This document shows positions 47,261 through 59,779 of a stretch of DNA of 64,000 bases, in pieces. Source of the DNA: Rhyzopertha dominica. Taxonomy: Eukaryota > Arthropoda > Insecta > Coleoptera > Bostrichidae. Where the stretch lies: NCBI GenBank assembly GCA_025024175.1, contig QCXZ01000003.1, positions 34,806,257 to 34,870,256 of the forward strand. The letters run 5' to 3'. Position 1 is the first letter of the stretch. Each line of letters starts with the position of its first letter. Made by a program: the position numbers and the translations under genes. Below the pieces are notes generated by a model. That model searched no databases. It had not been told where the DNA came from and worked only from the letters and a program-made list of their open reading frames with translations.

Positions 47261-50200
47261 TAAAAGACGTTAAAAATCTTGCGAAAACAGTAAGTTGCAC
47301 ATAGCGACCTTATATCCCATGAAAGGTAATTTAATTCTGCATATAATCATTTAGAAATATATAGGAGTTCTATTTAAAAAAATAAGTTATCGGTTTGAAT
47401 CTGTTTACATTGTAAATCGTATATCATGGCAACCTCCGATGAAAAAATAAAAAACCATATGCAGTAAAATAAACTTTCTCTGTTCTATGAAACTGCGAAA
47501 ACCGCATCGTCCTACATTTTTCAGCTTCGAAAATATTCTCGTTTTTCTTGAGCATTGCCAACGCCATTTTCACAAAATGGCAGAAACAGAACTTTGAAAC
47601 AGCTCAAGATAAACCATAATAGCAATAATGGATTATAAAATCACATTAAAATTCAATAAGAATTAAAAAATGCAGTAATAAATAGAGTGTTCAATTTAAG
47701 ATAACAAATTAGAGTGGGCTAAGGTCACTGTATCTTGAAAGGTAGGGACAACGTTTGCGACGTATATATTTTCCATATTGTTTCTGATAAAGTTGAAGTC
47801 CAGCAATACTTACTACACAATCAGTATCATTCTGTCTTTTGCGTTCCCATATCAAACCTGAAACTAGAGTTGGCGGTACCTTATATATGTATGTAGTTAT
47901 ATGTTATATGTTAGAGTGGGCCACCCTGTATAAGGTGGTCAAGAAGGTGAAAATCCTAGTATCATTTGTTTGAATATCGTTTTTTGCATATCCAATAAAA
48001 TTTATGTTTAAATGGGAAACATTTACTGAGTTTTGGCGTAGTATTGTTAGGTATCATTGTTCCAGCTAATTAAACTCTATTGTCGTCTTAGATATCTTGC
48101 CGCATTTAATTTTTTGTAAAATACTGCGAACAGGGATCTATCAAGTAATTATGTAATTGAACCAGTTTTTTGCTTGTGGAAGTTTATTTCGTCTCCTAGC
48201 AATTTCACCATAATGTGCCGTTTTAGAGATACGCGCAAATTCATATTCGTGCCGGAGCAAAAATCTGTATCTCAGGATGTTAAAAGAAAAATAAAGTTGC
48301 ATAAAATAAATATAATTATTTCAGCAAACGTAAAAGAACTACAAAACCTCTGCTATTTTAGTGCTGATATCGGTGTAGTTTTAGGGAAACGTTGGGTCTA
48401 ATTTATTATTTTGCCTGTTTTGCCGCAATAACTGAAAACTATCTGAACCTTTGCCAAGATGCATAGAGTGTATCGTAGTGTAAGTAATGCGCGTGTTTTA
48501 TTACGTTGTGCTTGAGCGTTTATTCAGTAAGTACACTTCAAACCATTATAAGCATTGCACTTATCGTAGCCATGTGTAAATTTAACTGTGTAAACTACCC
48601 CTCTTAATTTAGGTAGATGGTGAAAGTTAGTAAATGCAGAATACACGTTATTTGAGTGGTAGAAACTTGAAAGGGCTTTATTTCATGAAAAATGTTATTC
48701 TCAGAAAAATAACCATACCTATATGTATTTTTTTGTTTGTATCTTGAGAGTGTATTTGGGTCAACGTGCATCGAGGAATACAATTGGTAACTTAGTAGTT
48801 ACTATATAGATATTATTACCAAAACTAAGTGTTCAGTATGTAGTTGTACATGTAGTATATGTAAAATATTTTGAACAAAGCTAAAATACGAGAATTTAAT
48901 ATTTAGTTTTTGCAAAAGTTATCAACAGCTTTTGTAATACAAAATAATAAAGGAATTGAGCTATTTAGCTACTAATGGTTTATATCTAGCAATTCACTCG
49001 ATAGCAGGTTTCATTTTGCACTTAAGTTTTTGATGAATCCCCAATCTGGGATCTAGGATGTATTTTATGTCACTGATGTACTATTATCATTTATTCTTTT
49101 TATGCTATTCGTTTGAACAGTCACTGCTTGTGAGATTGCATTAAACCACATACATTTCAAGAACGATGTCGTTTCCACTATGAAACATTCAGAATAAGAA
49201 GTAATTATGTATTCCTTTAATCCGGGACTTACCTAATACGTCTTCTCCCTTATCGTGCTTAATTGTATAATGCCCCCATTCATACCGAGAACAGCAAACA
49301 AAAGTTTTGATTGTTCCCGAAGTCCCGGGTGAGAAATGTGCGTTGCCTGTTGGGTTTAATTCAAACTGGATGTAGACGAAGTGACACAACATACAAACCC
49401 CGTTAGCAGCTAGCAAGAGTGGATCAGGACCGGATTCATATTACGTTTTCAGGTTTCGTTATTATTTGACACCGTTGGAATTGACCTGTTATTTTGATAG
49501 TTTCGATAGTAGATGTGTAGTTTGCGAAATTCGTTCATAATTAACTTTTTTTTATTCAAGAATAAATCAACGCAAGTTTCCGCCATCATGTTGCCAAAAA
49601 TGACAAAACATGACTGAAATCCGAAACGATTTCATACGAAATGGCCCGAAAATACACCCGGTATAAAAAATTGTAATATTAGCAGAAAACTGATAAAACG
49701 GTGCTGCAGAAGGCATTACAACAAAAAAACAATGTCTTTAAAAATTCAAAAAACTCGTTCGATTAATATAATAATTCGCACCATCACAATTATTTTAATT
49801 AGGTACTTATATATGGGTTTTGTAAAGTTTCGCCAATATAGACAAAGAAACGTGTACCATCGAATGTAACTTGTCATCATTTGTGTACGTGAAGAGGAAA
49901 ATGTGCTGATAGTGAGCATATTTTGTAATAAAGTAATGGGAACTTTATTGACCCAAAGCATTTTCATTTGTTCATCGCGAAATTAAATGAGATCACATAC
50001 TAGTCTACTGCGAATGATTAAATTTTAGTCGAGATATTTGTAATAGTTATAAATGTGCACTATGCAGGGACAATGAAAAACATTCCAACAAACGCGTGCT
50101 GTGCCTCACATTCCCATTCACCAAGCCGGCCCTGAGCGATAATGTAAGGAGCTTAGATTGTCGCCCTAAAGGGCTCTATTTGTTCATCCCCTTCACGCCG

Positions 50201-52439
50201 CATCCTAGTAAATTGGGTTGTTGAGTGACTACCATCATTGATACTGAAGGTTTTATGGCGCATTCGATTCACTGTTGCCTTTAAACGAGCGAGTTTGACG
50301 GGCTGAAAAATCGCAGTGGGGAGAATGTCCGACCACTAAATCGCCGTTGAAAAATCCTGAAAAATCTCCTTTCCGGGGAAAACCGTCTCCAATATAAATA
50401 TCCCAAGAAGAGCTGTTTGTATTTGCCGGCAAATATTTTAGTTTTAGACTGAAGTCGCAGACCTTATCTTTGTTTTAAGTTTCGAGCATTATAAACAATT
50501 CCGAATAAATATGGCTTGTGATAAAGCTGCAGTTGCTTTTATAAAGCTTTAAGTGGATTTTTAACTTCATGTAGTAATAAAAAATGTTTAACTAATTTTT
50601 ACACTTCTAGTAAATGACTGATTTATAACAGGGATGAATATAAGTTCTAGTGCAAGCGTTCAGAAATTGGAATAAAAGTGGTACAAGATTTTTTATATTG
50701 TTAAGATTCGCATGTTGCATTGCTGCAGTAAAGCACTCTTTTAATTTTTCATCTTTTGTTTAACTAAAAGTTTGGATGTTATAATATTGGCAAAAACAAG
50801 GAATAGAACACTTTTCATAAGTTGTCGACGTCAGCATTAAACTAGAATTTTATTATTCAGCTCTGCACCTTATAGGTTGAGATTTTTTTTCATCGGTATA
50901 ATGTGAAGTCACTTTGGTATCCGGATAATTTTGATATATAATTAGATACCATTTTTGTTGAACTTGTCATAAAACCGAGAATAATCGCCATTGTATTATT
51001 AATAAATAATGATTAACAACATGTTTTAATTTGCTTAATTAATTCTTTATGGGTAAATGAGCCATTCTAAGAACCACACCCTTTTATCTAAATAAAGACA
51101 GTGTCAAGCACAGCTCCGTTAATTAATTTTAAACGTACTTGCTTGAGTACAAGGTTTTCAACAGTTAAATTCGTTTATCGGACCAATTAATTGCTCGGTG
51201 GATCGTGTAATTCGTAATCACAGGTCATTCGAAGATTTCATTACCAGTTTAATGGAGTCGAGAACCTTGCTGAAGGTGCGTGGTCTTTATACTTGTATAC
51301 CACATTTATAGTAATGTGTATTTTAGAACACCCTTTTTGGACTTTACGAGTTTGTGAATATTTACTAATAGGTGTTCGAAATGTCCACGTAATTTAATTA
51401 TTTTTTATGTTTTACATATTCTCAAAAAAAAATTCATCCACTGCTAATTGAATCCCCAAAGTGTCTTATTGAGTTCAGCCTGTAGGAATATGCACGGTTT
51501 CCTTTTTATTTCTAGACGTATTAGTTTTCCCATTAATAATAAAATACCTGTAACTACTAGTGCAATACCAGCTGTTTCTATATTATCTAGCCCTAATTTT
51601 ATCAAAACGAAACTCGATAGCCTTTTCTCTTGTGCCAAACCAAATTCATTTTCGTGTACGTTATTGTCTTTTAACAGTAAAAATTCTCCGGTATTTCAAC
51701 GTCAGTTGCAGTCTAAGCCTCCGTGTCACCCGGATGGCTTAATAAGGGCATCTTGCAGGATACTCGCTTAATTTCTTAATAGGAATTTACGGTCAATAAA
51801 TAATTTAGGATGACAGATGATGTAGACGTTCTAATCATGTTCGTTGTTGCATTTACTCAAATTAACGTGCTTTAAATTGACGTTAAGGTTATAATGTTTT
51901 TAAGGATATAAGTGATATCGGTTGAAAAATTTTATTTGGTTGGAATCACGGGAGACAGACACTTCTCGTAAATGTATGGCCTGGTATTATTGGACAACAC
52001 ATTATACAGAGGTCCATACCCTATAAATTGAAATGTAACAGCAGATGTTTACTTAAACTTACTGCGTGATAATATTGTACCTGACATTGTGTACATTTTG
52101 GAGTTAATGTGTGCTTGTATTTGTATATTACCAGCAATACAATTATTATCATCAAGTTAATAAAAACCAGTAATAACATCTACTTTGGTAACGCTTTTTG
52201 TCGTTTATTTGAAATTCATATTTTTTATCAAATCATACAACATAAACACCAGGTCATTTTAAAGATAAAAAGAGCAATACAAATCGACATAAAACGCTTT
52301 GTTGCCATAAAAACAACGACAAAAAATAAGCTGCCATAGTAATGCGTTGGCATACAAAAACAAAAGGGACAAATGACATCGTGCTGTAAAGTTCATATTT
52401 ACATAAATAAACTCTCTATAAAACCACATCAGATGACTT
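47261..52439. other. Long intronic stretch with GC-richer blocks
   Basis: Two compact CpG-richer unique blocks stand out: 50090-50410 (for example CCTTTCCGGGGAAAACCG at about 50370) and 51110-51290 (several TAATTA cores, for example CGTTAATTAATTTTAAACG). ACCCTGTATAAGGTGG at 47926 is a transposon-end-like motif. The 51448-51771 frames on both strands are Pro/Ser- and Cys-containing without family match. Nothing else is recognised. Confidence 0.3.
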
Positions 52440-52985
52440 TATCATAGATACATTCTTCTGCTCGTGCTCCTCCAAATATCTTGGATCTTTTCTTGAGTAA
52501 TTTTATTCCATTTTTCCTGTACCCAAATATATGTCGTTTTTAAAATGTGTATGTCCTATAATAAGTACTCTATATGATATGCATATGTGGAAGTTCAGTG
52601 GTGACCAATCCAGCGACTGTATCTCGACATATCAGCCATCGTCCTTTCTTTAATTCACCTCGACAAGCTTTGAGGAAACCAACTAATGGCAGCCTATAGT
52701 ACAATACAAAATAGAACCACCATCCATTTTTACCTAGATAACATTGTCAAAAATTTTTTCAATTTTCTATACACTCATCGTATCCATCTGGCTTCCCTAA
52801 TTGCATTCATGCCTTATCTGTCAAAAGTATGCTGCGTTGTTCGTTCCAGTCAGCATATGGTATCTCCATATCCTGCCAACTGCATTCAATCATTTCGTGG
52901 TGTGGAAGAAGCAGATTTAATCGGGCAGCATTCTTTTAAATCTTCATATTACAGTTTTTACAGTTATATCAACTTGTTGTTATAA
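52440..52985 (-). pseudogene. Tc1-like transposase fossil, deleted internally
   Basis: The minus strand carries VKMDGGSI at about 52735, equivalent to the KHGGGSIMVWG block. LDWS lies at about 52615 at the position of LDWPxQSPDLNPIE. Last comes WVQEKWNKITQEKIQDIWRS, then TSRRM and a stop at 52441, equivalent to the closing EWxxIPxExIxxLxxSMPRR block. The catalytic Asp and Glu region between has been deleted. The order and spacing support a Tc1-type element of a different subfamily from 58555-59345. Confidence 0.5.
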
Positions 52986-54929
52986 TTGTTTCATTCTTTT
53001 TGAAGAAAAGATGCAATTGGACAAGTCGAAGACTCAGTATCCTGCCTACCAATATTTTAAACACGCCGGTGTTCATATACCTAGTTGTTGCTCAGTAGAT
53101 GCAGTTAGTATAAATACAGTAAAATGTTTTATCTTTCATTTTCCATGTGGATGGTCGAAGTAATTACTGGACTTCTATATAGTTAATATACAATTAGGTA
53201 TTTTATTATTAAGCCGACAAGATGCCATAAAACTTCTTTGGCAAAGATCCTTTATAAAATATGTTGATTGATTGAAGTAGCGTGCGGTAGGCATTTTCTG
53301 CGCTCCGGGATATACCTACCGCCGTGCCGGCCCGTCTTCGCTGGGTTGTAGCGATGATATNCTTTTTGCTAGTGGGCTCCCAAGTAGCGCATGTTACGGG
53401 AAGCTNAGATTGGAATGGAATTCAACTAGTGAATGCTTTCCTTAGATGTTTATGTGTTTGATGTGATCTTANCTAGGATGCATTAATCATTTCTTCCTCG
53501 TATGAAGTTTTGCCTAANGTTGTATACAGANTTAGGACTTCTTTATTATTTTCTTGCCTTTTGCAAGTGGCAATTATGACTTGTGTCTTGCTTAGTTTGC
53601 TTCTTTTGTGATGGTGTCGACGCTTCTTTGGGTGATTTTGTATGTGTTTATCCGTTCGTTTGCTGGAGCTCTGAATGGGGTCCCAAATTTCTGTGCTTAA
53701 GCTTGTTTCCATGTCTTCCTGGTTTCTGTACCGTATTATCGTGCTGTCATGGTGTTTTTTTACTTCTTCTTTCTGTTGTTATCTCTATGAATTGTTCGCC
53801 TTCTCTGAAGCCGTATTTTAAAGATATCGAATAACGTGGTCTGTAGCGCGGCTACAGAGTTACTAATTTCCACCGTGACAGACCAGTTATATGTTCTTCA
53901 TCCTACCTATAAAAATTGTAATAAACTACTGGAAGCGTACGAAACGATTGCTGCAGTTTTGCAAATAAAAAATTATGGGTGAGTGTATTTTCGGTACCCT
54001 CGTAATTTTAACCTGAGCACGTTTTTTCAATTAAAGAAACGCATTATACTTACTTGTTCTATAATTTTGCCATTTGCTTCCTTTATATCATAAAAAGCAA
54101 CGATTTCTTATTCTTTGAAATATTTCTCACAAATACTAAGAGTTCTGCTTAATTCTAGGTTAGGTTATGCATCAAAACTGCTTTCCACTGTTTACGAGTC
54201 TTTCCGTTTTGTGACACTTGAAAAACAGTATAAATTGTTTCCTTAGTGCAATCTAGAATTTTGCATTTGTTCGGCATGTGATTTATTATATACGTTGCTC
54301 AAATATGCATATAACATTTGCGTCAAAAACTGAAAGGCTAGTACTGGAGATTTACGTAGGATTCGCAGTGGCTAAAAATCAGAGTATCATAATAAGACTT
54401 TCCTCGACACTGACTGAGTTTTGTAAATGTGTAATCTGCTGTGATAAGTAAGGTCCCAACTTTAGTGCTACAAATTTGAAGGTCTTTTTCCCATCCTCAA
54501 GAAGTTGGTATAACTTTTTTGGCACCCAATATATAACAGTCTTATCCATAAACGTCTTTTTATTTGTTTTTTTTTTTGCATTTTTTAATACATGTTAATA
54601 NCTACAACAACTGCTTTAACGCCATCGTACACAATTGCATTGGCACAAACTTCAATCATTTTATAAAATCTTTTACGTAGTGTAATATGCCATTTTATGG
54701 CCATGAAGTTTTTTTTATAATTTTATGAAGGTTAAATGAAAATGTTATAATTGTAATGAAAAACTAGGCAAAGTAAAATATTNCACGTTTTTGTCTGTTG
54801 TATTCTACCCTCACACACTACGGTTATATTATACACATTGTTACACAATTACCACAGCAACAAAGAAGCGCAATTTCAAAATATAATAGAGTACACGTAG
54901 AGCCTCATTTACCTCGTAATTAAAATTGA
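52986..54929. other. Non-coding, contains an N-rich repeat-like block
   Basis: Bases 53280-53830 carry five single Ns (53361, 53406, 53472, 53518 and 53531) and are GC-richer than the flanks. One minus-strand frame (53473-53712) is Lys/Ser-rich and may be a retroelement fragment, family not recognised. N calls also occur at 54601 and 54783. Confidence 0.35.
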
Positions 54930-55150
54930 TTCTCACCGCCCCACGAAGTGTCGAATCGTTCGGACAAATGAAAATGGATATGCCATGTCGTTACATCCAC
55001 AAATTAACTGAGCAAACCGAACGACTGGGCTGGGTTGACCCATTTGCTTATACCTGATAAGGGAGCGTAACCTGTATCTGTATTTTGGGGTCAGCCAAAG
55101 TGCTGCGACCCCAATATCGATTAGGGTGTTAGAGGGCATGGGCGGGGTAG
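54930..55150. promoter_or_regulatory. Candidate non-coding conserved block with a hairpin
   Basis: The block is GC-richer and unique. TTGGGGTC (55085-55092) and GACCCCAA (55107-55114) form a perfect 8-bp stem with an inner AGC/GCT pairing. No coding or transposon signal was seen. Role unknown. Confidence 0.25.
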
Positions 55151-56729
55151 ACGTTAGGTGTTAGAAAGTTTTCCGGGCTCTTTATCGCACTTGTATCATA
55201 AATTGAAAACACGTTTGTATAGGTATAAATTCAAGATTTGATAATGTATTATTGCCACAGGTCGTCTTCATTAGAACACATATGTTTAATTTTTTGTTTG
55301 AAATTTTGTGTATCTCGAATTGAAAATGATTCAGTCGGGCCTTTTTTGATTCCTTAAAGACGGAGAGATTTTTATTGCATGCGAATCGTATTTATAATCA
55401 GTTATATAATCAACATCTTGAAGTATGTGCCTACTTACACAATGGTATATGTATTTATACAAATTATAGTATAATACCATCAACTGTTTTGTATATTTAC
55501 ATCTCTGAAAAAAATGTGTGGTTAGCCCCCAAGAGCAACGACTTTCGACCTCTTATGCTTTTGTCAAGGGAAAACGCCTCTGGAACAATAACGACGTCAT
55601 TTTTATTGCAGTGTCACCGGTAGCACTCCTCGTATATCTCAGTTAGTTTTATTGTTTTCGTGCTGTTTACTCTCTGTCTGCAAAAGGAATACCACAGATC
55701 TTACCGGAAATTAATTCTTGGAAAGCCTTAATGGTATATAAAAAAGCGGGTTGAGAAGTTCTAGGAGGGTTTCATAAAATTTGAAGTGTGTTTATGCAAA
55801 ATTCAACTTACCCCCTTTTGATAAAAAAATTGATTGTATGGGTTGTATCGAAAGTGTGGGAACAGTCCAATAAAAATACTGGTGAGTTTTGAAGAAAAAG
55901 CTCGGGTATGAGNATTTTTTAAATGTCNGTTAGTAGACATGTTCAGTTGTTTATTTCAGTTGTGACCATTTCAGTATTATTTTAAGAGCATATATATAGT
56001 AGAAACAGAAAAGTCTTATTTTGTTCTGAATATGACAGTATCCGATAAGTGATGTAACAAGATAATAATAAACGCATAACGTGGAAAACTCAAATTGAGT
56101 TTAACTGAGTTGAAGGAAAATGGGATACCCTATTTTGTCTTAATTTCTAAAAAAAATATAAGATTTTATTGTTTTTACAAAATGAAGTCTAGCGATTTCT
56201 GCTGAAAATATGGGGTTGCTATTTTGTTATCGATAACGTTATATTTCAAAATGTGTATGTTAAGAAAAAATGATATAGAAAGTTCCTAAAAAAAATAAAA
56301 ACCAACGTGAATATTTGGTCAACACTCACAAAAATTTTTTTTATTGAATTGTTTCCATACTTTTGATATACCCTTTGTATCCTTTTTATAAGTCACATCT
56401 AGTTTTCTTGATCTTTGCTGAATAAACTTTACAACAGTTATTTATAATATGTTATACTTCTTTAGCAGAATTGAATAAAATAAATTGAATTCTGTAAGAT
56501 ATTTGCAATTTTATGTGGTTTCGCTTTCGTTGGTGGTATATATAGGGAGGTCCATAACTCCATAAATAATGGTAAATAGTGCAACTTCTTTGTCTCAAAG
56601 AATTCATATAATTTGGTAAACTGGGGTAGTTCAGACAGCTTACAAACGTCACAACCCTTTTTGTGGTGTCTCTTCGTATCTATTTTCTGGGCGATATATT
56701 CTTTCCTCCATTATTTTGTCGTAAACAAC
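55151..56729. other. Intronic stretch, nothing recognised
   Basis: AT-rich, with N calls at 55913 and 55928. No protein or structured repeat was identified. Confidence 0.35.
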
Positions 56730-57215
56730 TATATCGTGATGTTGTGCAAGAGTCCTACAAAGCTAAACAAAATTAAGCTAAAATGACAATTGTTTTTTAT
56801 TACTTTTGAATCAAAGCCTACTTAAAATAATGTACATTTTTTAAATGATGGAAATGCAGTGCATTATTAAAATGGATATATCTCGAAAAGAGTGCATGAT
56901 AGGAACTTTTACAGGATATATGTTTTTGTCGTAAAGTGATGGAAGGATAGAAATGTCATCAAAAAATAGATACAGGTTAGTGCACACAAGTTATGATGTT
57001 TGAAAGCCATGCGAAGTGGGGTAGAGGGTGTCACGTGCAAGTAGCAGTCTGTCTACTAAAATATTTGAATTGAAAGAAGCCCCGAAGATCAAACTGTGCT
57101 ACATTGATTTTACTCCAGCTTGTTTTTAAAAGGCGATGCGCGATGCCCAAAAAAGATACTCATCTACGTGTAGTCCATTGATCTAGAATAAGAATTATTT
57201 AAATAATATCGTTAA
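56730..57215. mobile_element. Inverted-repeat DNA element, family B copy 2 (diverged, partial)
   Basis: It aligns with 36000-36425 in the same orientation. Shared landmarks include AATCAAAGCCT, GCATTA(C/T)TAAAATG, ATATCTCGAAAAG, AAAAAATAGATAC and CATGCAAGTAGCAGTC versus CGTGCAAGTAGCAGTC. It is much more diverged than the MITE pair, so this family is older. The left end is not preserved clearly. Confidence 0.6.
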
Positions 57216-57506
57216 ACAACCTCTGGTTATTTCAGCAGTGCAATCAAAATACCAAACGGCGTATTTCAAACAGAAGTTTATGCGTAGCTAGCATGAGTGC
57301 TCTAAAATGGGAATGCATGATAAAGTTATGATTTAATAAAGGGTAGTGTAAATTCAAGCGCTGCCGTTAGAGGTTGATTCCCCCTTTATTAAAGAACAAA
57401 CCCTAGTTGGTAATAACGCAAGTGTATGCATTGGCGCACCGTATATAGAGTTAATTCACAATGCAGATTATTGCATTGAAAAGTAATCGTTATCTCTTTG
57501 TTGCAG

Positions 57507-57635
57507 CTGTGTCGAAAGAAGATTCTGATGACCAAAACCACGGGAAATTACCGTACAACGGTTATAGCGACGAATTCCTAGATCGTTTAGAACCTAATGG
57601 CAATATTCCACCCGGAAAAGGTGATATTAGATATG
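57507..57635 (+). CDS. Eip63E: CDK14/PFTAIRE-family kinase, second N-terminal coding exon (exon B)
   Basis: This is the second recognised exon of the kinase gene. The acceptor is TATCTCTTTGTTGCAG, ending at 57506. The first two bases complete the codon begun by T at 12071, giving Ser. The 42 full codons that follow read SKEDSDDQNHGKLPYNGYSD from the second codon and then EFLDRLEPNGNIPPGKGDIR. This acidic and Pro/Gly-rich linker is typical of the insect Eip63E N-terminal region ahead of the kinase domain. The exon ends TATG|GTAAGT, again phase 1, so at 129 nt it is a symmetric exon that could be skipped without breaking the frame. No stop, frameshift or N is present. No later exon of the gene could be recognised between 57636 and 64000, so the next intron is at least 6.3 kb. 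Family assignment is confident; function is inferred from the family. Confidence 0.88.
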
Positions 57636-58554
57636 GTAAGTTGATTTTTTATCGCATTAACTGCAGCAGCGTTTTCGCCGTAACCTTGCAAGCAAAGGCT
57701 GACATTTGAGTCTGACCTTAAAACACTAATAAACGCTAATTCGGCAACTTACATACCGCGCAGACACCCGGAAGATTTATAAAAGTTTAATCAAGACTAA
57801 TTGCTATCCTTTATTAAAGCCCGAAGCATTTCTGCAAGAAGCAAACACTCTGAATTTACGGGGGTTGGTCCGTTTATGGCCGTTTCGCGTGGTTTGATCC
57901 AATAACACTAACGTTCACCTTCGTTAAAATGCTCTTGGTAGCACGCTCTTTAGTTGAGAGAGCTTATTCGCACCGATTCGCTTTTTTAACAATGACCAGT
58001 TACGAATGACGTCAGATATGCATAATGACGTCAGGGTTACTATCTATCGACTCGATTTATCCCATCTTTTATGCTTAGAAGGTTGTGTTATTTCAAGTAT
58101 TACAATTTTATAGTTCAGTAAACTGTACCGATTACGAAGAGCATCTGAGCGTTACTGCTTACATAACATTAATTACTGCATTTAGCGTTTTGTCAAGCTA
58201 TGGCCTGCTTTTAGTATTGCATGGTNTATGTCATTGCCTGTTTTTGTAGATCATATTCAGAAATTTGTGCGTTTAATTTGAATTAAATTCCTATACAGAT
58301 CAATCTAACAAAACTTTAAAAAAAAAATAAAATGTATACCTGGTAATGCTTGTGTGTTAGTATAAAATTGATATCTCGATCGCGTTAGACAAATGGTTCT
58401 CACAATTCCATTTCCTTACAGCATTTTTGTTTAAAAGTCTTTAAATTATTGTGTGCTGACTGACAGAAATAAGAACGCCCAATAATAATTGTCATACTTG
58501 AATAATTGTAGTGTGCATGTTTATTGGAGTAAGTCAGTAAAAACCTAAAAAAGA
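57636..58554. other. Eip63E: Start of the following intron
   Basis: The donor GTAAGT is at 57636. Bases 57740-58080 are GC-richer and carry the CRE pair listed separately. The rest up to the Tc1 fossil is AT-rich, with an N at 58226. Confidence 0.4.
58007..58033. promoter_or_regulatory. Two perfect CRE palindromes 19 bp apart
   Basis: TGACGTCA occurs at 58007-58014 and 58026-58033, both within the longer repeat AATGACGTCAG, separated by ATATGCATAA. The spacing is close to two helical turns. It sits 0.37 kb into the intron after exon B, in a GC-richer unique block, so it is a candidate ATF/CREB-type enhancer. Confidence 0.45.
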
Positions 58555-59345
58555 TAATAATAATAACGCGTATCGATTTTCTCCTGTGGCAGTCTTCTAC
58601 TAGTGATGTTCCAGATGTCTTCAATGGGTGAAAGATCTAGAGATCTTAGTGACCAATGAAACAAATTTATGTTTTCTTCAAAGTAGTCCAAATCTTGCTA
58701 CTACATGTTTATTGCGTTGTTAATAAAGTGGATTGGAAAAGTTGTCGAGGTAGGGTAAAAGGTGTAGTTCCACTACTTCCTGGATGTAACGCGGTATGAG
58801 CGAATTTGATTCTCCTGACCAAAACATAGGTGATCTGCTACCATGAACAAAAAAATTAAGAATCACATCCTCAACCACGTCTCCTTCTCACTCTTTTTCG
58901 ACTATCAAGCGTACCCCTACAGAATCTAGACTGGTCGCTAATGAAAACCGTATGCCAATGTTGGCTCCACTGAGCTCGTTCTCTGCACGTTCAAATCAGT
59001 TACGCCGATGGTAAAGGACTGCACCAAATGATGACGGTATGAAAACAAGTCAAAACTTCTTATTCAGTACAGTAAACGGTCCGCATACCAACAGGCTTTC
59101 CATAGTCCGTAAACCACTGGTCTGCAAGCGTGGTCGAAAGGAATGAAGCGCTCCTTTGGAACTGGAAGTGTCGTCCTTCTAAAGTCCATCGCCGACGCCC
59201 TGTATCTCTCGCTTTTGGTGCTCGCCCCCCTGGAATACCCATCACCGTGTTTAGACCCATTTTCGTTCTAGTTGCAATATCTGTAAAGGAGATACGGACT
59301 CTCACAAATCCACTAATCGCCCTCTATCAAGTTCATTAAATTGAC
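58555..59345 (-). pseudogene. Tc1-like transposase fossil, near full span
   Basis: The minus strand runs from an N-terminal region with TRTKMGLNTVM and WTLEGRHFQFQRSA, then TLADQWFTDYGKPVGMRTV. The first catalytic block follows as WHTVFISDQSRFC then RVRRRRG, where FISDQSRF equals FSDESRF. Next come RYIQEVVELHLLPYLDNF and NPLYQQRNKHVVARF, equivalent to QQDNARPHVAR with the catalytic D lost. The end is SLDLSPIEDIWNITSRRL, with the catalytic Glu in PIED kept. Frameshifts and stops separate these blocks. The family is insect Tc1-like DD34E. It lies antisense in an intron of the kinase gene. A truncated relative lies at 28080-28440. Confidence 0.88.
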
Positions 59346-59779
59346 AAAAATTTGAATATCTTCTCGTGGAGGTATACAGACAGCTAGCATTAAAGTATCA
59401 CTTACAATCTAATGTTTCAAAACATAAATTGTTTAATTTATAACAGCTCTAATGATCATGATTATCCATTATGATTCGCTCCAGCTACGTATTTCCAAAG
59501 ATTGCAAAACATTGTTGAAGTTGTATCGAAGTGGATATCAAACAATAAACAATAAGTTGAATAATTTACTTGTGAAACATTCTCAATACATTAAGTAGGT
59601 TGGAAAGAAGGCGGTTGTATCAAATGTGTATATTTCACGAGACTTAGGTAACAGACAGCTCTCACGATCGTTTCGACCATAAACAGTCATCTTCAAAGAG
59701 CATAAAACTATACTGAGCTCAGACGTGCAGAATTTTGCGTATGTGCTCATTTTTACAGGATTTGTATAATTTAGTTGTA
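59346..59779. other. Short non-coding stretch, probable Penelope 3-prime flank
   Basis: CGATCGTTTCGACC followed by GTCATCTTCAAAG (about 59667-59698) is the kind of motif found at Penelope-like element ends, matching the element just beyond. The rest is AT-rich. Confidence 0.4.

Larger units (their letters stand above)
12072..57506 (+). other. Eip63E: 45-kb intron of the CDK14/Eip63E gene
   Basis: The intron is bounded by GTAAGT at 12072 and TTGCAG ending at 57506, with matching phase 1 on both sides. It holds transposon fossils on both strands, MITEs and GC-richer unique blocks listed separately. No intervening coding exon of the kinase was recognised. Alternative promoters or first exons inside it are possible, since Drosophila Eip63E is known for several transcripts, but none is proven here. 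Confidence 0.8.

Noticed and set aside
58400..58624. Separate 74-codon minus-strand gene
   Set aside because: It overlaps the 3-prime end of the Tc1-like transposase in another frame and shows no independent signal.
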